The translations under genes were made by a program, and so were the position numbers. From positions 1-64,000 of the forward strand of contig NZ_VKKY01000003.1 in NCBI RefSeq assembly GCF_008271695.1: a stretch of 64,000 nt of DNA. The letters are read 5' to 3'. Positions 17,339 through 27,333 of this stretch are shown here, in pieces (position 1 is the stretch's first letter; every line of letters starts with the position of its first letter). The DNA comes from Rufibacter hautae (lineage in GTDB: Bacteria > Bacteroidota > Bacteroidia > Cytophagales > Hymenobacteraceae). The notes under the pieces are model-generated. The model was not told the DNA's origin, searched no databases, and was given only the letters and a program-made list of their open reading frames with translations.

Positions 17339-18625
17339 TTACAACGCTTTGATGAAGTCTTCTATCAGCAGCATGACCTCTTTGAATTTAGTGAGCGGCA
17401 AGGTTTCAGCTTTATCGTTGGGGTGATGGTACTCGGTGGTGGTGCCGCCTAGCGTGTAGAAGAAGAAGGCCGGTACGCCTTTCTCCGAGAAAAAGTAGTG
17501 GTCTGAGTTGGCGGCTTTGCCCCGGCTCTTGATCTGGGACAAGTAGCCGTTCTGCTGGTTAAGTTTCTGCAGGAGCGCAAACTGTTTGGGGAAAACGCTG
17601 CCATTGACCACCATCAGGCCCTCCTCGCCGGTGCTCATGAGATCCAGGTTCAGCAGGAATTTGATTTGGCTGAGCGGAAAAAGCGGGTGCTCGGTGTAAA
17701 AGCGGGAGCCTACCAATCCAGCCTCTTCGCCGGCAAAGGCCATGAACGCGATGGAATAGTCTGGGGTATTCTGCGGCTGGGCGTAGTAGCGGGCCAGTTC
17801 CAGGAGCATGGCGGTGCCGCTGGCGTTGTCATGGGCACCGGGGAAATACAGGTCTCTGCCTTGGTGGCCCAGATGGTCATAATGCGCGGTCACTACCACA
17901 AAGGAGTCGGGCTTTATCTTACCCGGCACAAACCCAATTACGTTCTGGCTGCGGTAATTCGGCTCCAGCCGAGCATCTACGGCAAACGTTACTTTCTTAC
18001 TTTTCTTGGGCCAGGCTTTCTCCAGCACTTCCAGCACCGGGAAGGGCAGTTGCTCGCCGCGTACGGTGCCCATAAGCTTCGGCCCGGGTTGGCGCACGAT
18101 CACGGCGGCCACACTCTTCAGCTGGGGCTGGAAGGGCTCGGGCAACTCCAATAAGCCTTGCAGATGCCGCTGCTGCACCACCAGTACTTTGTTGCGGAGG
18201 TTGTTCGTCAAAAACTGCTGGGCCACGTCTACGTCCTGCAGCACCAAGGTGTCAATGTCGTAGACTCTGCCTTCGCCGGATCCGCTGCCTGTGGCAGCGT
18301 GCGCGATAAAGTCCACACCCGGCACCAGGGCTTTGCCATCTACTTCCAGGCGAAGGCGGTTATCCAGAATGTTGACGGGAAGGGTAAACGGTTGTTGGTA
18401 ACCCGATGCAAAAGGGCGCAGCCCGATGGCGGCAAACTGCTTCTGCAGGTAATCGGCGGCCAGGCTGTCTCCTTTGAAGGCGTATCCGCGGCCGTGCAGG
18501 GCCGGGGAGGAGAGATCCTGGATGGTCTGCCGTACCCGCGCCATGTCCTGGGCTTGGGCCTGGATACAAAATAAGAGGAGCGCAAGAGAAAGGAAGAGCC
18601 AGCGGTGCCGCAACATAGAATGCAT
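17339..18625 (-). CDS. Exported M28 family zinc peptidase
   Basis: A 428-residue secreted metallopeptidase. The ATG at 18623-18625 is chosen because a signal peptide follows (basic MLRHRW, hydrophobic core, IQAQAQ site); the longer frame would run through the VanZ-like gene. A PA-like insert covers roughly residues 110-215. The M28 ligands are visible: His in VTAHYDHLG, Asp in PGAHDNASGT, the Glu pair in FAGEEAGLVGS, Asp in LNLDLMS and a late His in TTEYHHPND. It is probably an aminopeptidase acting in the periplasm or outside. No T9SS sorting domain. It is the last gene before a convergent gap; the start codon overlaps a repeat copy. Confidence 0.9.
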   Translation of the reverse strand: MHSMLRHRWLFLSLALLLFCIQAQAQDMARVRQTIQDLSSPALHGRGYAFKGDSLAADYLQKQFAAIGLRPFASGYQQPFTLPVNILDNRLRLEVDGKALVPGVDFIAHAATGSGSGEGRVYDIDTLVLQDVDVAQQFLTNNLRNKVLVVQQRHLQGLLELPEPFQPQLKSVAAVIVRQPGPKLMGTVRGEQLPFPVLEVLEKAWPKKSKKVTFAVDARLEPNYRSQNVIGFVPGKIKPDSFVVVTAHYDHLGHQGRDLYFPGAHDNASGTAMLLELARYYAQPQNTPDYSIAFMAFAGEEAGLVGSRFYTEHPLFPLSQIKFLLNLDLMSTGEEGLMVVNGSVFPKQFALLQKLNQQNGYLSQIKSRGKAANSDHYFFSEKGVPAFFFYTLGGTTTEYHHPNDKAETLPLTKFKEVMLLIEDFIKAL

Positions 18626-18660
18626 TTTAGGTCTGATTTCCTGAAAATAGCCTATAAACG
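18624..18660. repeat. Interspersed palindrome copy 6
   Basis: Left arm ATTTTAGGTCTG, core ATTTCCTGAAAA, right arm TAGCCTATAAACG. It spans the whole gap between two minus-strand genes: its right end contains the VanZ stop (18652-18654) and its left end touches the M28 start codon (18623-18625). Confidence 0.75.
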
Positions 18661-19032
18661 GCGGGGAACCAAAGCCCAGATGCCCAACCCAAAGAAACAG
18701 CCGATGGTATTGCAAAGGGCATCAAAAGGATCGGCTTGGCGACCCAGGCCCATAGAACCTTGCAGAATCTCTACAAAGATGCCGAAGAAAACAACCGAGA
18801 AGAAGGCAATGGTGATAAGTCGTCTGCTGAGCAGCACGGAAGGGTCGCGGAGGAACCCGTAAAGAAGGAGCAGCAATTGCACCCCGAAGAGAACAGCGTG
18901 CGCCAGGGAATCAACGGAGATAAAGTCCCAGTGGGGATCGGGAGGTAACGCTTGGGAGGGCAGTAAGGTCAGTACAAGAATGACCACTGCCCACCCCAGC
19001 GCCAGTGCATAATAGATGGAACGCACTGCCAT
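18652..19032 (-). CDS. VanZ-like family membrane protein
   Basis: A 126-residue integral membrane protein with four predicted hydrophobic segments. Conserved features are LTLLPSQALP after the first segment, then SLAHAVLFG, a FVEILQG loop and a FDALCNTIGCFFG segment that matches the family's D-x2-N-x3-G motif. Function is unknown; the name comes from a gene in a glycopeptide-resistance cluster and does not imply resistance here. The gene starts 7 bases after the gcvH stop, so the two are co-transcribed. Its stop codon lies in the repeat element that separates it from the M28 gene. Confidence 0.85.
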   Translation of the reverse strand: MAVRSIYYALALGWAVVILVLTLLPSQALPPDPHWDFISVDSLAHAVLFGVQLLLLLYGFLRDPSVLLSRRLITIAFFSVVFFGIFVEILQGSMGLGRQADPFDALCNTIGCFFGLGIWALVPRRL

Positions 19033-19039
19033 GATTGTA

Positions 19040-19420
19040 TTAGGCGCCTACCAGCTCGCGGTACGCTCCGGCAGAAAGAAGCTCGGCTACTTCGGCTTGA
19101 TCGGTCACAGACATCTTGATCATCCAGCCATCGCCATAAGGATCAGAATTCACCAGTTCAGGGCTGCCGTCCAGTTTGTCGTTGATTTCCAAAACGTGGC
19201 CAGAAAGCGGGCTAAACAAATCAGAAACGGTTTTAACGGCCTCAACGGTACCAAATACTTCTTCTTTGGCTACGTCTTTGTCTAAGGTGTCAATGTCTAC
19301 ATATACAATGTCACCCAGTTCGCGCTGCGCGAAATCAGTGATGCCTACGTACGCTACGTCGCCTTCAATCCGGATCCACTCGTGGTCTTTGGTGTATTTC
19401 AGCTCCTCAGGGAAGTTCAT
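19040..19420 (-). CDS. gcvH: Glycine cleavage system protein H
   Basis: A 126-residue lipoyl carrier that shuttles the aminomethyl group between the P and T proteins during glycine breakdown. The start gives the classic [15 protein letters not shown] beginning, and the lipoylated lysine is Lys63 in [11 protein letters not shown]. Length and motif order are typical. A good minus-strand promoter (TATTTTTG with TTG 21 bases upstream) lies about 25-55 bases before the start. GcvT and GcvP are not in the window. The VanZ-like gene follows at 7 bases. Confidence 0.96.
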   Translation of the reverse strand: MNFPEELKYTKDHEWIRIEGDVAYVGITDFAQRELGDIVYVDIDTLDKDVAKEEVFGTVEAVKTVSDLFSPLSGHVLEINDKLDGSPELVNSDPYGDGWMIKMSVTDQAEVAELLSAGAYRELVGA

Positions 19421-19443
19421 AAGTAATTAAGTTAAGTTTGATT

Positions 19444-19475
19444 CAAAAATACATTCTTTTTGGCACCTGCCGCAA
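19444..19475 (-). promoter_or_regulatory. Promoter of gcvH
   Basis: On the minus strand, TTG at 19473-19475 and TATTTTTG at 19444-19451 are separated by 21 bases. This fits the Bacteroidetes -33/-7 form TTTG-N19-21-TAnnTTTG. The implied start of transcription lies near 19440, about 20 bases before the gcvH ATG. Confidence 0.7.
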
Positions 19476-19486
19476 GCCCATGGCAT

Positions 19487-19521
19487 GTTTAAGGCTCGTT
19501 TTCCAAAAACGAGCCTTAAAC
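19487..19521. repeat. Interspersed palindrome copy 7 (perfect arms)
   Basis: Perfect 16-base arms (19487-19502 and 19506-19521), GTTTAAGGCTCGTTTT and its complement, around a 3-base loop CCA. It lies 6 bases beyond the sprA stop codon. Confidence 0.85.
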
Positions 19522-19527
19522 CATCGC

Positions 19528-22500
19528 TTAGTCAGATAAACTGAACCGGAGCTGGATGCCGCCCTCGGTAACGGTGTTGCGGAACGCGTTGGCCACTTTG
19601 GGTTCATTGATGTTCTGCGTGAAGTAGAACTGCAGGTTCAGGCGCTGGCTTACCACATAGTCAATGGTAGGCCGTATCTGTACCTGCTTGGCCCCGGCGG
19701 TGGTCAGGTTGTTCTGGTACTCGGCTCCGTTGGCGTCTACGGCAATGGTGCGCTGAATGGTTTCATTGTCTCTGATGGTGAAGTCCAGGCGCATGGTCAA
19801 TTCATTCTCCAGGGTGCGCTTGCCGCCAATCTTGAACGGCAACCGGAAGTTAGTAGCGCTATAGCCAAAACCCACCACAATGTCTTTGATGCCGTTCTCC
19901 GTCACCTGCGCATTGGTCATGTTCAGGAGCAGGTTCCGTTGGGTCTTGTATTCCACACGGCCGGTCAAGGCGCCTTTGGTCCGGAAGTTGATCCCGATGA
20001 GTGGGTTCATGCTCTCGGTGATGGCTACTTGGCTCACAATGTAGTACGGAATCACTTCGCCCTTCTCATTGGCCCTGTCTGGGAAGCCTGTCGGTTTGAA
20101 GCTGTAATCCAACGCCGTGCTGAAGTTGGCCACCGTGTACGTAGACTGGTAGGCGTGGTTCAGGGTGAAGGAACTGAAGTACTGCTGGAAGAACGGCAAT
20201 GTGGACAGACCGTTGTAGACTACGTTCCAGTTAGGCAGCGGAATCGCATCGAACGGACCGGTGGGTTTCGCCTTGAAGCCGTTGATGTCTTTGCCCTGGT
20301 ACGCGTTCAGGAACGCCGGGATCAACACATCCTGAGAATTAGGCTGATACAAACCTGGCCCAGATTTAGCGGCATTCAATCGGCTGGCCACTTCGGCCCG
20401 GTACCGGATAAAGTTCTCAAACGCCGCTGAACTGTTGCCAGATCCTCCCTCAAACATGGTCTGCAGAGAGATGAAAGAAACGCGGTAAGACCCAGTGGTG
20501 AACGGTGTCTGGCGCTGCACCACCAAAGCTGAATCTCGGCGGTAGTACACTTCATCAATTTCAGACTTGTTCATCACCCCATCAACAGTGATAAGGAAGT
20601 TCTTGAACGGCTCAATGGTGGCGCGGGCGGTCAGGTTCACGGAGTTGAGCGAGCTGAGCGGCGTGTTCAGGTACTGGCTGCTGTCTGTGTACCAGCCCTC
20701 GCGGTTGGCCCGCTGGAAGAGATCATCCAGCTCAAACTGCTTGCCCAGCACGAAGTCCAGTCCCGGTGCCCCGAAGCCATCGGCTAACCCGAAGTTCTTG
20801 GCCGTTGGCAGGAAGCCTGGCAGTAAGGTACCCTGGGTGCGCGCATAAGTAAAGTTAACCGACCTGGCCGACATCAATGCCCGCAGAATGCCATTCACCA
20901 CTCGCATGCCTCCTCCCTGTTGGGTCGTGTCTGCCGCAGCGGTCTGTCCATTCACCGTATTCGGTTGCTGGCGAACGCTTGGCTTGGCAGAGGCCTCGTT
21001 GGCGGCCTTCAGGAATTTCACTTTGTTGTACAGGCGCACCAGGTCTAGTTTACCGCTTACGCTGGTTTCGGTGCTGTTCTCAATGGTGTTCCCCAGTTGT
21101 AAGGTATCATTCCGGCTGAGGGCCGTGGAGGCCGAAGTCCAGGTGAAGCCTGCCTGGTAACGTGCATCCCCCGAGATCCAGTCAGTAAGCGGGAATTTGT
21201 CCAGCGGCAAGCGATAGGTCAGGGCCACTACCTGGTTAAAGTTGGTGTTCCGCCCGAAGCGTCTCAGGTTGTGCCAGATTTCCTCGTTCTTCCAGCGCAA
21301 GGTATCAATCTCGTCGTTGATGCGTCCGTTTGGCTCGTCTACCACCGCCCGGTTGGTGGCGGTATAGTCTAGGCTGAGGCTCTTGGTGATGTCCCACTTC
21401 ACGTCATAGATGCGGTTGAAGAAGAACGATTTCTGGAAAGTAGGCAGGAAACCCGCCGTGTCTGGCAAGCTGTACGCTGAGGTACGGCCCTGCATGAACG
21501 TTTCATTGTACCGACGGTCTAGGTCACCCCTAATAGAGATTCTGCTAGGCGCCAAAGAGAAATTAAACTCTTTCAACCACCGCAGGTACGGCGACTGGAA
21601 GGCCTTGATGTTGGCGAACGGCGTGTAGCTCTTAGGCGTGTTGTTGTAGTTATAGGCAATCCCGCCCGTGTAAGTTTTAGAGTAGTTCCGGTCCGTGGAG
21701 ATATCCGTGTGCAGGACTTCGGTGTAAGCATAGGAGAACGACAGGTTCTCTATGTCATAGAGGTGTGTTTTGGCCTCTGGGTCGGTCTTCTCTTTCCGGA
21801 CGTTGAGCAGGTTCACGCTTTTGGTGGTGGTCTGGCTCACGACTTCCTTTCGGTAGTTTTCCCGGTCGTTGCTGTTCTCAAACTTCTCCAGGGAAAGGTC
21901 TAGTTCGGTGTCGCGGTCCAGTGGGTCGTAGCGGGGCTCACTGATGGTGGTTCCGTACTGCACAGATAGCGGTACTACCAGGCCAAGGCCCTTTGGCAGA
22001 AGTTTCTCGGCGGCTACGTTGGCGGTGATGTCAAACTGGCCCGTGGTCTCGCGTGCTCTCTGGGCCGCCCGTTGCTGGATGCCGCCAAAGCCCACGGTGG
22101 TATAGGAACCAGTAGCGGAGATGTTGGCAAAATCAGCCAGCTTCACGTTGGCGCGGGCGGTAGCGGCCCAACCGGCGGTGCGGTCAAAGTCAGACACCCG
22201 CAGTTCGTTCACCCAAAGGGTTACTGAGTGGGCTGCTTTGTCTGGCGTGGCCGGATTTTCCAGACCAATCATCAAACTCTGCACATCACTGAAATCGGGG
22301 TTACCCACTACTCTGAATACCTTGCCGTCTTCCCTTGTCTCCGCAAAGACCTGGTTCAGCGGGAAGCTGGCTTGGTTTCGTCTTGATTTCAGCTTCACAA
22401 ACTCGTCAAACGCCACGTCAATGAAGTTCTGCTCGTTCCAGATCTGGTACGGATCACGGCTGCCTTGCGGCGTAATCTTGAGCGGGATGGAGAACTCGTA

Positions 22501-25500
22501 GTAGTTCTGGGTAAAGTCGGTACCGATTCTGATGAAGGCGTTCACCTCGTTGTCCTGGGTACCGTTTGGGCTCTGGGCATGCACGTACATTTTCAGGCGC
22601 TTGTAGATAAGCATGTCCTGGGTCACGTTCTTGTACACCGCTTTGCTGAAAGAATCACGCAGGTTCTCTACGGTCAACTGCAAAGACTGCTCATTCTGGC
22701 GGCGGTTGTTGGCCGAGGAGTAGTCGCGCTGGCGCTCTACGCCCGGCGGCACCACGTACGGAATGGTACCGGCATCTACCTCACCGTTTTCCTCAATGCT
22801 CACTGAGGACACCTCAAACGCAGAAGCATCAGAGTCACAGTCGCCCACGCAAGGTGCGCCGTTAGACAGAATGGAATTGTAGGTACGCCACTGGTTAGAG
22901 ACAAATTGCATCTGGGCAAAGCGCAACACTACCGGCTGGGCGAACTGCGTGGTGTACATCCGCATGAACCTGATGGACTTGAAGCCCTGCATGTTGTTCA
23001 CGTTGCCGGTAGGTTTCCTTACCGGAATCCGGAACTGGTACCAACTGATCCGGTTACCGTTGGAGTCAGTGGAATCTACTTTGTCCACGATGTAGTTGCT
23101 GCCCACGGCCAGACGGGTGGGTCTCAGGTCAATGTTGTACTCGTAGTACTGCTCCACGTCACTGATGACGTTGTCTTTGTTCAGGTCTTCTTTGTCTGGG
23201 AAAGCATTGGAGGAGAGTTCGCTGTTCACCGGTGAGTTGCCTTCCATGCCGTTCCAGTTCTTGTACCGTCCCAGCACCCCGGTACTGGAGCCGTCATAAG
23301 CGCCATCCAGGTGGTGGCGGAAGTTATCTGCCGAGGGGTCATCTATGGTGCTGTAGATGCCTTGGAAGAAGGCGCGTTCGTCAGTGTCATTCAAACCATC
23401 CAGACCAATATCTTGGAAAGGGCGGGAGCCGGGCTCATTGTCAAAGGCATCGGTGAGGAACTGGTTACGGGTCACGCGGCCCCAGGCAGTGGGTTCGGTG
23501 GCCTGGGGGTTTCCATCCGTAGGCAGACCGTTCTCAAACTGGTAGCGCTGGTCTTTGAGCAGGTCTTCTGAGATGTTACCCAGGTTGAAAACCAGCTTAC
23601 CGTTCTCATCCAGGCTGTTCTGCGCGTCATCCAAACCGGTGATGATTCTCCGGCCTTTGTCTCCCTTGATGAACGGGTCCAGCATCCAGAACTCCAGGTA
23701 CTCAATGTTGGCGTTGTCAAAGTTGTTGTCAAAAGAGATCTCGCGGCTGATACCGGCCCAGTTGCTGCGGGCATCATTTTGCAGGAACCGGCCGTCATTG
23801 CTCACCAAAGGGTTGTAGTTGTACTGCCCGCGCTCTCTTGGGTAGTAAGCCAGGTCAAAGGTGTACTCAAACGTGTTGTTCGTCTCTGGGTCACGGTTAG
23901 GGAAAATCTCTCTCCGCTGCACGCCGCGCACGTAGTGGTTTTCAAGCTCCTCGCGGGTGATGTTGTTCGGCCGCAGGCCATTGGAGGTGTAGTAGATCTG
24001 GTCAATGGTATACCAAGCCAGCTTGGCCCGATTGTACGCGTAAGCCAGACCAGAAGTCCCGTTGATTAATGGAGCTGGGGTAGCTGATAAACGCCAGGCA
24101 TTGGTGTTGAAACCACCCAGGGAGTAAGGCGTCTTGGCGTTCTCAAAGTCATCAATGTAAGAAACCCCGTCTTCGCCTCTGAAAGCTGTTTTCTGGGGTA
24201 CCAACTGCGCAACTTCGGCACCCAGGGTAACCGATGAAGGCTCTTTTGTCTCCAGGAACGGCAGTTTATCGGTGAGGCGGGTGAGCAGGCGCGATTCACG
24301 GCGGTAATTGACGTCAAAGCCGTAAATGGTGTTGTTGCTGGGCTCATCGCCGATGTTCACGCGCTGGATGAAGGGCCTTTCTCCCTGGTGCAGCACGGTG
24401 GCGCCTAAGATGAGATCATTGTCTACTTTGTAGTCAAAGCGGGCGCCTAACAACGTTCTGGGCTGCACACTTAGAATGTCAGCTTTCTCATAGGTCACGC
24501 GCAGGTTGCTGGCGCTGTTGAGATAGCTCGGATTCAAGATTTTTACGCGGCCCAGGTCATAGAATACCTGGTAATCCTGGCCCTCTACCAGACGCGTACC
24601 GCCCGAGTACACCGCCACGGAGCCTTCGGCAATCCGGATGCCGGGCAGGGTGATCTCATCGGTGCTGGAAGCCTGGTAACGGCCCTGGATAAAGAACTTG
24701 TTTTTCTGGGCGAACTGCTGCGCATCGGTCTGGATGGAGTCATAGAGTTCCTGGAAAACGTATTTGTTGATGTACTGGTCTTCCTGGCCCGGCGTGAAGC
24801 GGGAGCGGAGGTAAGACCCAAACGGCTCTACCTGCGGGAAGAAAATACGGCCAGATTCCGGGTCAATGGTGATGCCGGACAAAAAGTCAAAGTTCCCATC
24901 GCGCGGAGGGTCATTGTTCGTGTTCACGTTGTCCAGGTTGAACACCTGAATCAACGGAATGCCTTTCAGGCGCGACTCATCCTGCAAGCTGGTGAGGTCT
25001 CCGCCGGTAGCATCGTCTTTATAAGCGATGTTCAATTGGAAGTTGTTCCGCTCAATCTGATTCGCGTTGAGGGCATAGACGTTCTTCATCATCAGGTCCC
25101 AGGTAGGCGTGTTCAGCCCCGGGTTGGTGCCGCGCAGCAACTTCAGGAAAATCACCTGGTCCTCTGGTACGTTCTGGTAGTCTTCCTGCAGTTCCCCTAC
25201 TTTGTAGGTACGGCCGTTCAACGTGTACTCAAACGCCACCCCTAGTACCTGCTCGGGCAGCAGCGCGGCATTCAAGGAGATGTACCCCAACTGCGGGTTG
25301 AATTTGTACTCCGTCTGGTCCAGGCGGCGGGCGCGGACGTGCTCAAAATCGGTGGTCTTGCGCAGTCCGAAGCCTTCCAGAAAATTGTCTACCTGGGTAT
25401 TGTTACGATTAGAGAGACTTCCGTACAGACTGTTCTGGTTATTCCCAGCCCCGGCACCCGCGGGCTGGTTTGTGCTAAAACGGCTCTGAAACGGCTGCGG

Positions 25501-26676
25501 CTCGCCCAAATCCATCAAAGCCACCACGTTGCGCAGGTTTTGGGTGGCGCGGTTGTCATTAGTGATGTACACTTCCAGACGGCGAACCACAATACCGGAG
25601 TTCACCAGCGGCAAGCTGCGCAGGGCCTGGTCATAGCGGTTACGGAAGAATTGGGCCAGGAAGAAGTGGCGGTCGCGGTCATAGTCATCGGCACGCAACT
25701 CAAAGCGTCTGTTTTGGGCCCCGTTTTGAATATCTACCGCATCAATACTCCCGCGTTGGTTGGCGGCAATGGCCGTTACCGACAGTTTCCCTAACTGCAG
25801 CTGGGCTTTCAGACCGAAAAGGTTCTGCCCACCCGAGATAAGCGAGTTGTTGAGCGGCAGGCTTACGTTTCCGGCCTCAATTTTCTGAATGATCTCCTCT
25901 GGGTAGCCGGTGTATTCCAGCTTGAGGTTGTTCTCGAAATCGAAGTTGGCTTTGGTATCCCAGTTGGCGGTGATGCGCATCTTCTCGCCAATGCGGCCGT
26001 CAATGTTGAGGGCGATGCTCTGGTCAAACTCAAAGTCGCCTATGCGCTGCTGGCGCAGTGGAATGGCGGGGTTCTCGTTCTTGTTGAAAAGCGCCCCGAA
26101 TTTAAGCGTGGCCAGACCGTTGGGCCGGATGTCTACGGTGTTGCCGCCAAACAGCCGGTCAAACGTGCGGCCTCCCAGGTTAAGGGTAGGCACCAGCCGA
26201 CGACTGGGGGCCGCAGGGTTCTGCTCGTCCAGGCTGGCAGATTTGGTGCGCCAGTAATCTTTGATGGCCTTCTGCTGCTGGTAGCGCGAGTATTCCTCAA
26301 AGGTCATGGTGCTGGGATTGCGGTAGTCATACCCGCCAATCTGCTCCGTGATCTCGTAGCGTTTGAGGCTGTCATCTGGCTCCACCTGCAACTCTACGTT
26401 CTTGGGCAGCGGCAGAATCAGCGGCGACAAAGTGGTTCTGTTGGAGAACGGGTCTCCGCGGCGGTCCTCAAAGATGATTTTGGGGCGCCGGGAGGGAATG
26501 TATCCTTGGTTTTTGGTTGTGTCTTGAGGTTCTTCTTCTACATCTGACAGCGCCATGAGCGCTGCACTTACACCTGCCATAGATACTCTGCTTGGCTCGG
26601 CTTGGGTAAGCCAAGCCATCAACGACACCAACCCTACCGCGGCTGCAAGAATGTGAGGCTTTCTGTTATAAAACAC
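19528..26676 (-). CDS. sprA: Type IX secretion translocon SprA (Sov)
   Basis: A 2382-residue outer-membrane protein, the size of known SprA (about 2,400 residues). SprA is the very large single-chain barrel that forms the pore of the type IX secretion system, with PorV and a plug bound. An N-terminal hydrophobic export segment (about residues 10-25) is followed by the family's repeated motifs, for example GLATLKFGALFNKNENPAIPL and a second set further on. Many aromatic-rich amphipathic strands end in IQLRFSLSD. The start codon is GTG; ruvA ends 18 bases upstream, so the two are probably co-transcribed, with gcvH and a VanZ-like gene downstream. With porU and porV in the same window, the T9SS assignment is firm. 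Confidence 0.96.
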   Translation of the reverse strand: MFYNRKPHILAAAVGLVSLMAWLTQAEPSRVSMAGVSAALMALSDVEEEPQDTTKNQGYIPSRRPKIIFEDRRGDPFSNRTTLSPLILPLPKNVELQVEPDDSLKRYEITEQIGGYDYRNPSTMTFEEYSRYQQQKAIKDYWRTKSASLDEQNPAAPSRRLVPTLNLGGRTFDRLFGGNTVDIRPNGLATLKFGALFNKNENPAIPLRQQRIGDFEFDQSIALNIDGRIGEKMRITANWDTKANFDFENNLKLEYTGYPEEIIQKIEAGNVSLPLNNSLISGGQNLFGLKAQLQLGKLSVTAIAANQRGSIDAVDIQNGAQNRRFELRADDYDRDRHFFLAQFFRNRYDQALRSLPLVNSGIVVRRLEVYITNDNRATQNLRNVVALMDLGEPQPFQSRFSTNQPAGAGAGNNQNSLYGSLSNRNNTQVDNFLEGFGLRKTTDFEHVRARRLDQTEYKFNPQLGYISLNAALLPEQVLGVAFEYTLNGRTYKVGELQEDYQNVPEDQVIFLKLLRGTNPGLNTPTWDLMMKNVYALNANQIERNNFQLNIAYKDDATGGDLTSLQDESRLKGIPLIQVFNLDNVNTNNDPPRDGNFDFLSGITIDPESGRIFFPQVEPFGSYLRSRFTPGQEDQYINKYVFQELYDSIQTDAQQFAQKNKFFIQGRYQASSTDEITLPGIRIAEGSVAVYSGGTRLVEGQDYQVFYDLGRVKILNPSYLNSASNLRVTYEKADILSVQPRTLLGARFDYKVDNDLILGATVLHQGERPFIQRVNIGDEPSNNTIYGFDVNYRRESRLLTRLTDKLPFLETKEPSSVTLGAEVAQLVPQKTAFRGEDGVSYIDDFENAKTPYSLGGFNTNAWRLSATPAPLINGTSGLAYAYNRAKLAWYTIDQIYYTSNGLRPNNITREELENHYVRGVQRREIFPNRDPETNNTFEYTFDLAYYPRERGQYNYNPLVSNDGRFLQNDARSNWAGISREISFDNNFDNANIEYLEFWMLDPFIKGDKGRRIITGLDDAQNSLDENGKLVFNLGNISEDLLKDQRYQFENGLPTDGNPQATEPTAWGRVTRNQFLTDAFDNEPGSRPFQDIGLDGLNDTDERAFFQGIYSTIDDPSADNFRHHLDGAYDGSSTGVLGRYKNWNGMEGNSPVNSELSSNAFPDKEDLNKDNVISDVEQYYEYNIDLRPTRLAVGSNYIVDKVDSTDSNGNRISWYQFRIPVRKPTGNVNNMQGFKSIRFMRMYTTQFAQPVVLRFAQMQFVSNQWRTYNSILSNGAPCVGDCDSDASAFEVSSVSIEENGEVDAGTIPYVVPPGVERQRDYSSANNRRQNEQSLQLTVENLRDSFSKAVYKNVTQDMLIYKRLKMYVHAQSPNGTQDNEVNAFIRIGTDFTQNYYEFSIPLKITPQGSRDPYQIWNEQNFIDVAFDEFVKLKSRRNQASFPLNQVFAETREDGKVFRVVGNPDFSDVQSLMIGLENPATPDKAAHSVTLWVNELRVSDFDRTAGWAATARANVKLADFANISATGSYTTVGFGGIQQRAAQRARETTGQFDITANVAAEKLLPKGLGLVVPLSVQYGTTISEPRYDPLDRDTELDLSLEKFENSNDRENYRKEVVSQTTTKSVNLLNVRKEKTDPEAKTHLYDIENLSFSYAYTEVLHTDISTDRNYSKTYTGGIAYNYNNTPKSYTPFANIKAFQSPYLRWLKEFNFSLAPSRISIRGDLDRRYNETFMQGRTSAYSLPDTAGFLPTFQKSFFFNRIYDVKWDITKSLSLDYTATNRAVVDEPNGRINDEIDTLRWKNEEIWHNLRRFGRNTNFNQVVALTYRLPLDKFPLTDWISGDARYQAGFTWTSASTALSRNDTLQLGNTIENSTETSVSGKLDLVRLYNKVKFLKAANEASAKPSVRQQPNTVNGQTAAADTTQQGGGMRVVNGILRALMSARSVNFTYARTQGTLLPGFLPTAKNFGLADGFGAPGLDFVLGKQFELDDLFQRANREGWYTDSSQYLNTPLSSLNSVNLTARATIEPFKNFLITVDGVMNKSEIDEVYYRRDSALVVQRQTPFTTGSYRVSFISLQTMFEGGSGNSSAAFENFIRYRAEVASRLNAAKSGPGLYQPNSQDVLIPAFLNAYQGKDINGFKAKPTGPFDAIPLPNWNVVYNGLSTLPFFQQYFSSFTLNHAYQSTYTVANFSTALDYSFKPTGFPDRANEKGEVIPYYIVSQVAITESMNPLIGINFRTKGALTGRVEYKTQRNLLLNMTNAQVTENGIKDIVVGFGYSATNFRLPFKIGGKRTLENELTMRLDFTIRDNETIQRTIAVDANGAEYQNNLTTAGAKQVQIRPTIDYVVSQRLNLQFYFTQNINEPKVANAFRNTVTEGGIQLRFSLSD

Positions 26677-26694
26677 AAATAATGGGGAAGTTTC

Positions 26695-27288
26695 TTATGA
26701 TGACTTCAAAGCGAACTTGATCATTTCTTCCACGGTCAGGTTTGCACCCTCGCGCTTAATGATTGCATCCAGGGTTTTCTCGGCTATGTTCTTCGCGAAG
26801 CCTAATGTCACCAATGCTGATAACGCCTCCTCCCGGGAGGTATTGTGCGCTGCGCCAAAAGTGACACTGACGGCATCGGGCCCTAATCCTTTCCTGAATT
26901 TATCGCGCAATTCCAGGATAATTCGCTGGGCTGTTTTGGCACCAATTCCTTTCACCTGCTGAATGGTGCGGACGTCTTCCCGCACGATGGCCTGCTGCAC
27001 TTCCTGCACCGTAAGCGAGGAAAGAATCATCAGGCCGGTGTTGGGGCCTACGCCCGAAATAGAAATCAAATGCAGAAAGGCGCTTTTCTCTGCGGGGGTG
27101 GCAAAGCCATACAACGTATGGGCGTCTTCCTTGATGTGCTGGTGTGTGTAGAGCCGGCAGCGTTCCCCTTCGGGCAACTGCCCATAGGTATTGAGGGAAA
27201 TACGGAGTTCATACCCCACGCCTCCTACATCAATGATGACGAAGGTGGGATCTTTCTGTGCCAGACGGCCATCTAAATATGCGATCAT
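26695..27288 (-). CDS. ruvA: Holliday junction branch migration protein RuvA
   Basis: A 197-residue DNA-binding protein that forms the tetramer holding the Holliday junction while RuvB drives branch migration. The three family domains are in order: an N-terminal OB fold (MIAYLDGRLAQK... VGGVGYEL), the two helix-hairpin-helix units (SISGVGPNTG and VKGIGAKTAQRIILELRDK) and the C-terminal RuvB-binding three-helix domain (EALSALVTLGF to the end). RuvB and RuvC are not adjacent. The gene ends 18 bases before sprA. Confidence 0.97.
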   Translation of the reverse strand: MIAYLDGRLAQKDPTFVIIDVGGVGYELRISLNTYGQLPEGERCRLYTHQHIKEDAHTLYGFATPAEKSAFLHLISISGVGPNTGLMILSSLTVQEVQQAIVREDVRTIQQVKGIGAKTAQRIILELRDKFRKGLGPDAVSVTFGAAHNTSREEALSALVTLGFAKNIAEKTLDAIIKREGANLTVEEMIKFALKSS

Positions 27289-27333
27289 GTGACCAGCGTA
27301 GTATGAAGTTAAAGCAGATGATCAATAAAAACA

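Noticed and set aside
18626..18715. Longer N-terminus for the M28 peptidase
   Set aside because: It would overlap the VanZ-like coding sequence and the repeat copy and bury the signal peptide 30 residues inside the protein.
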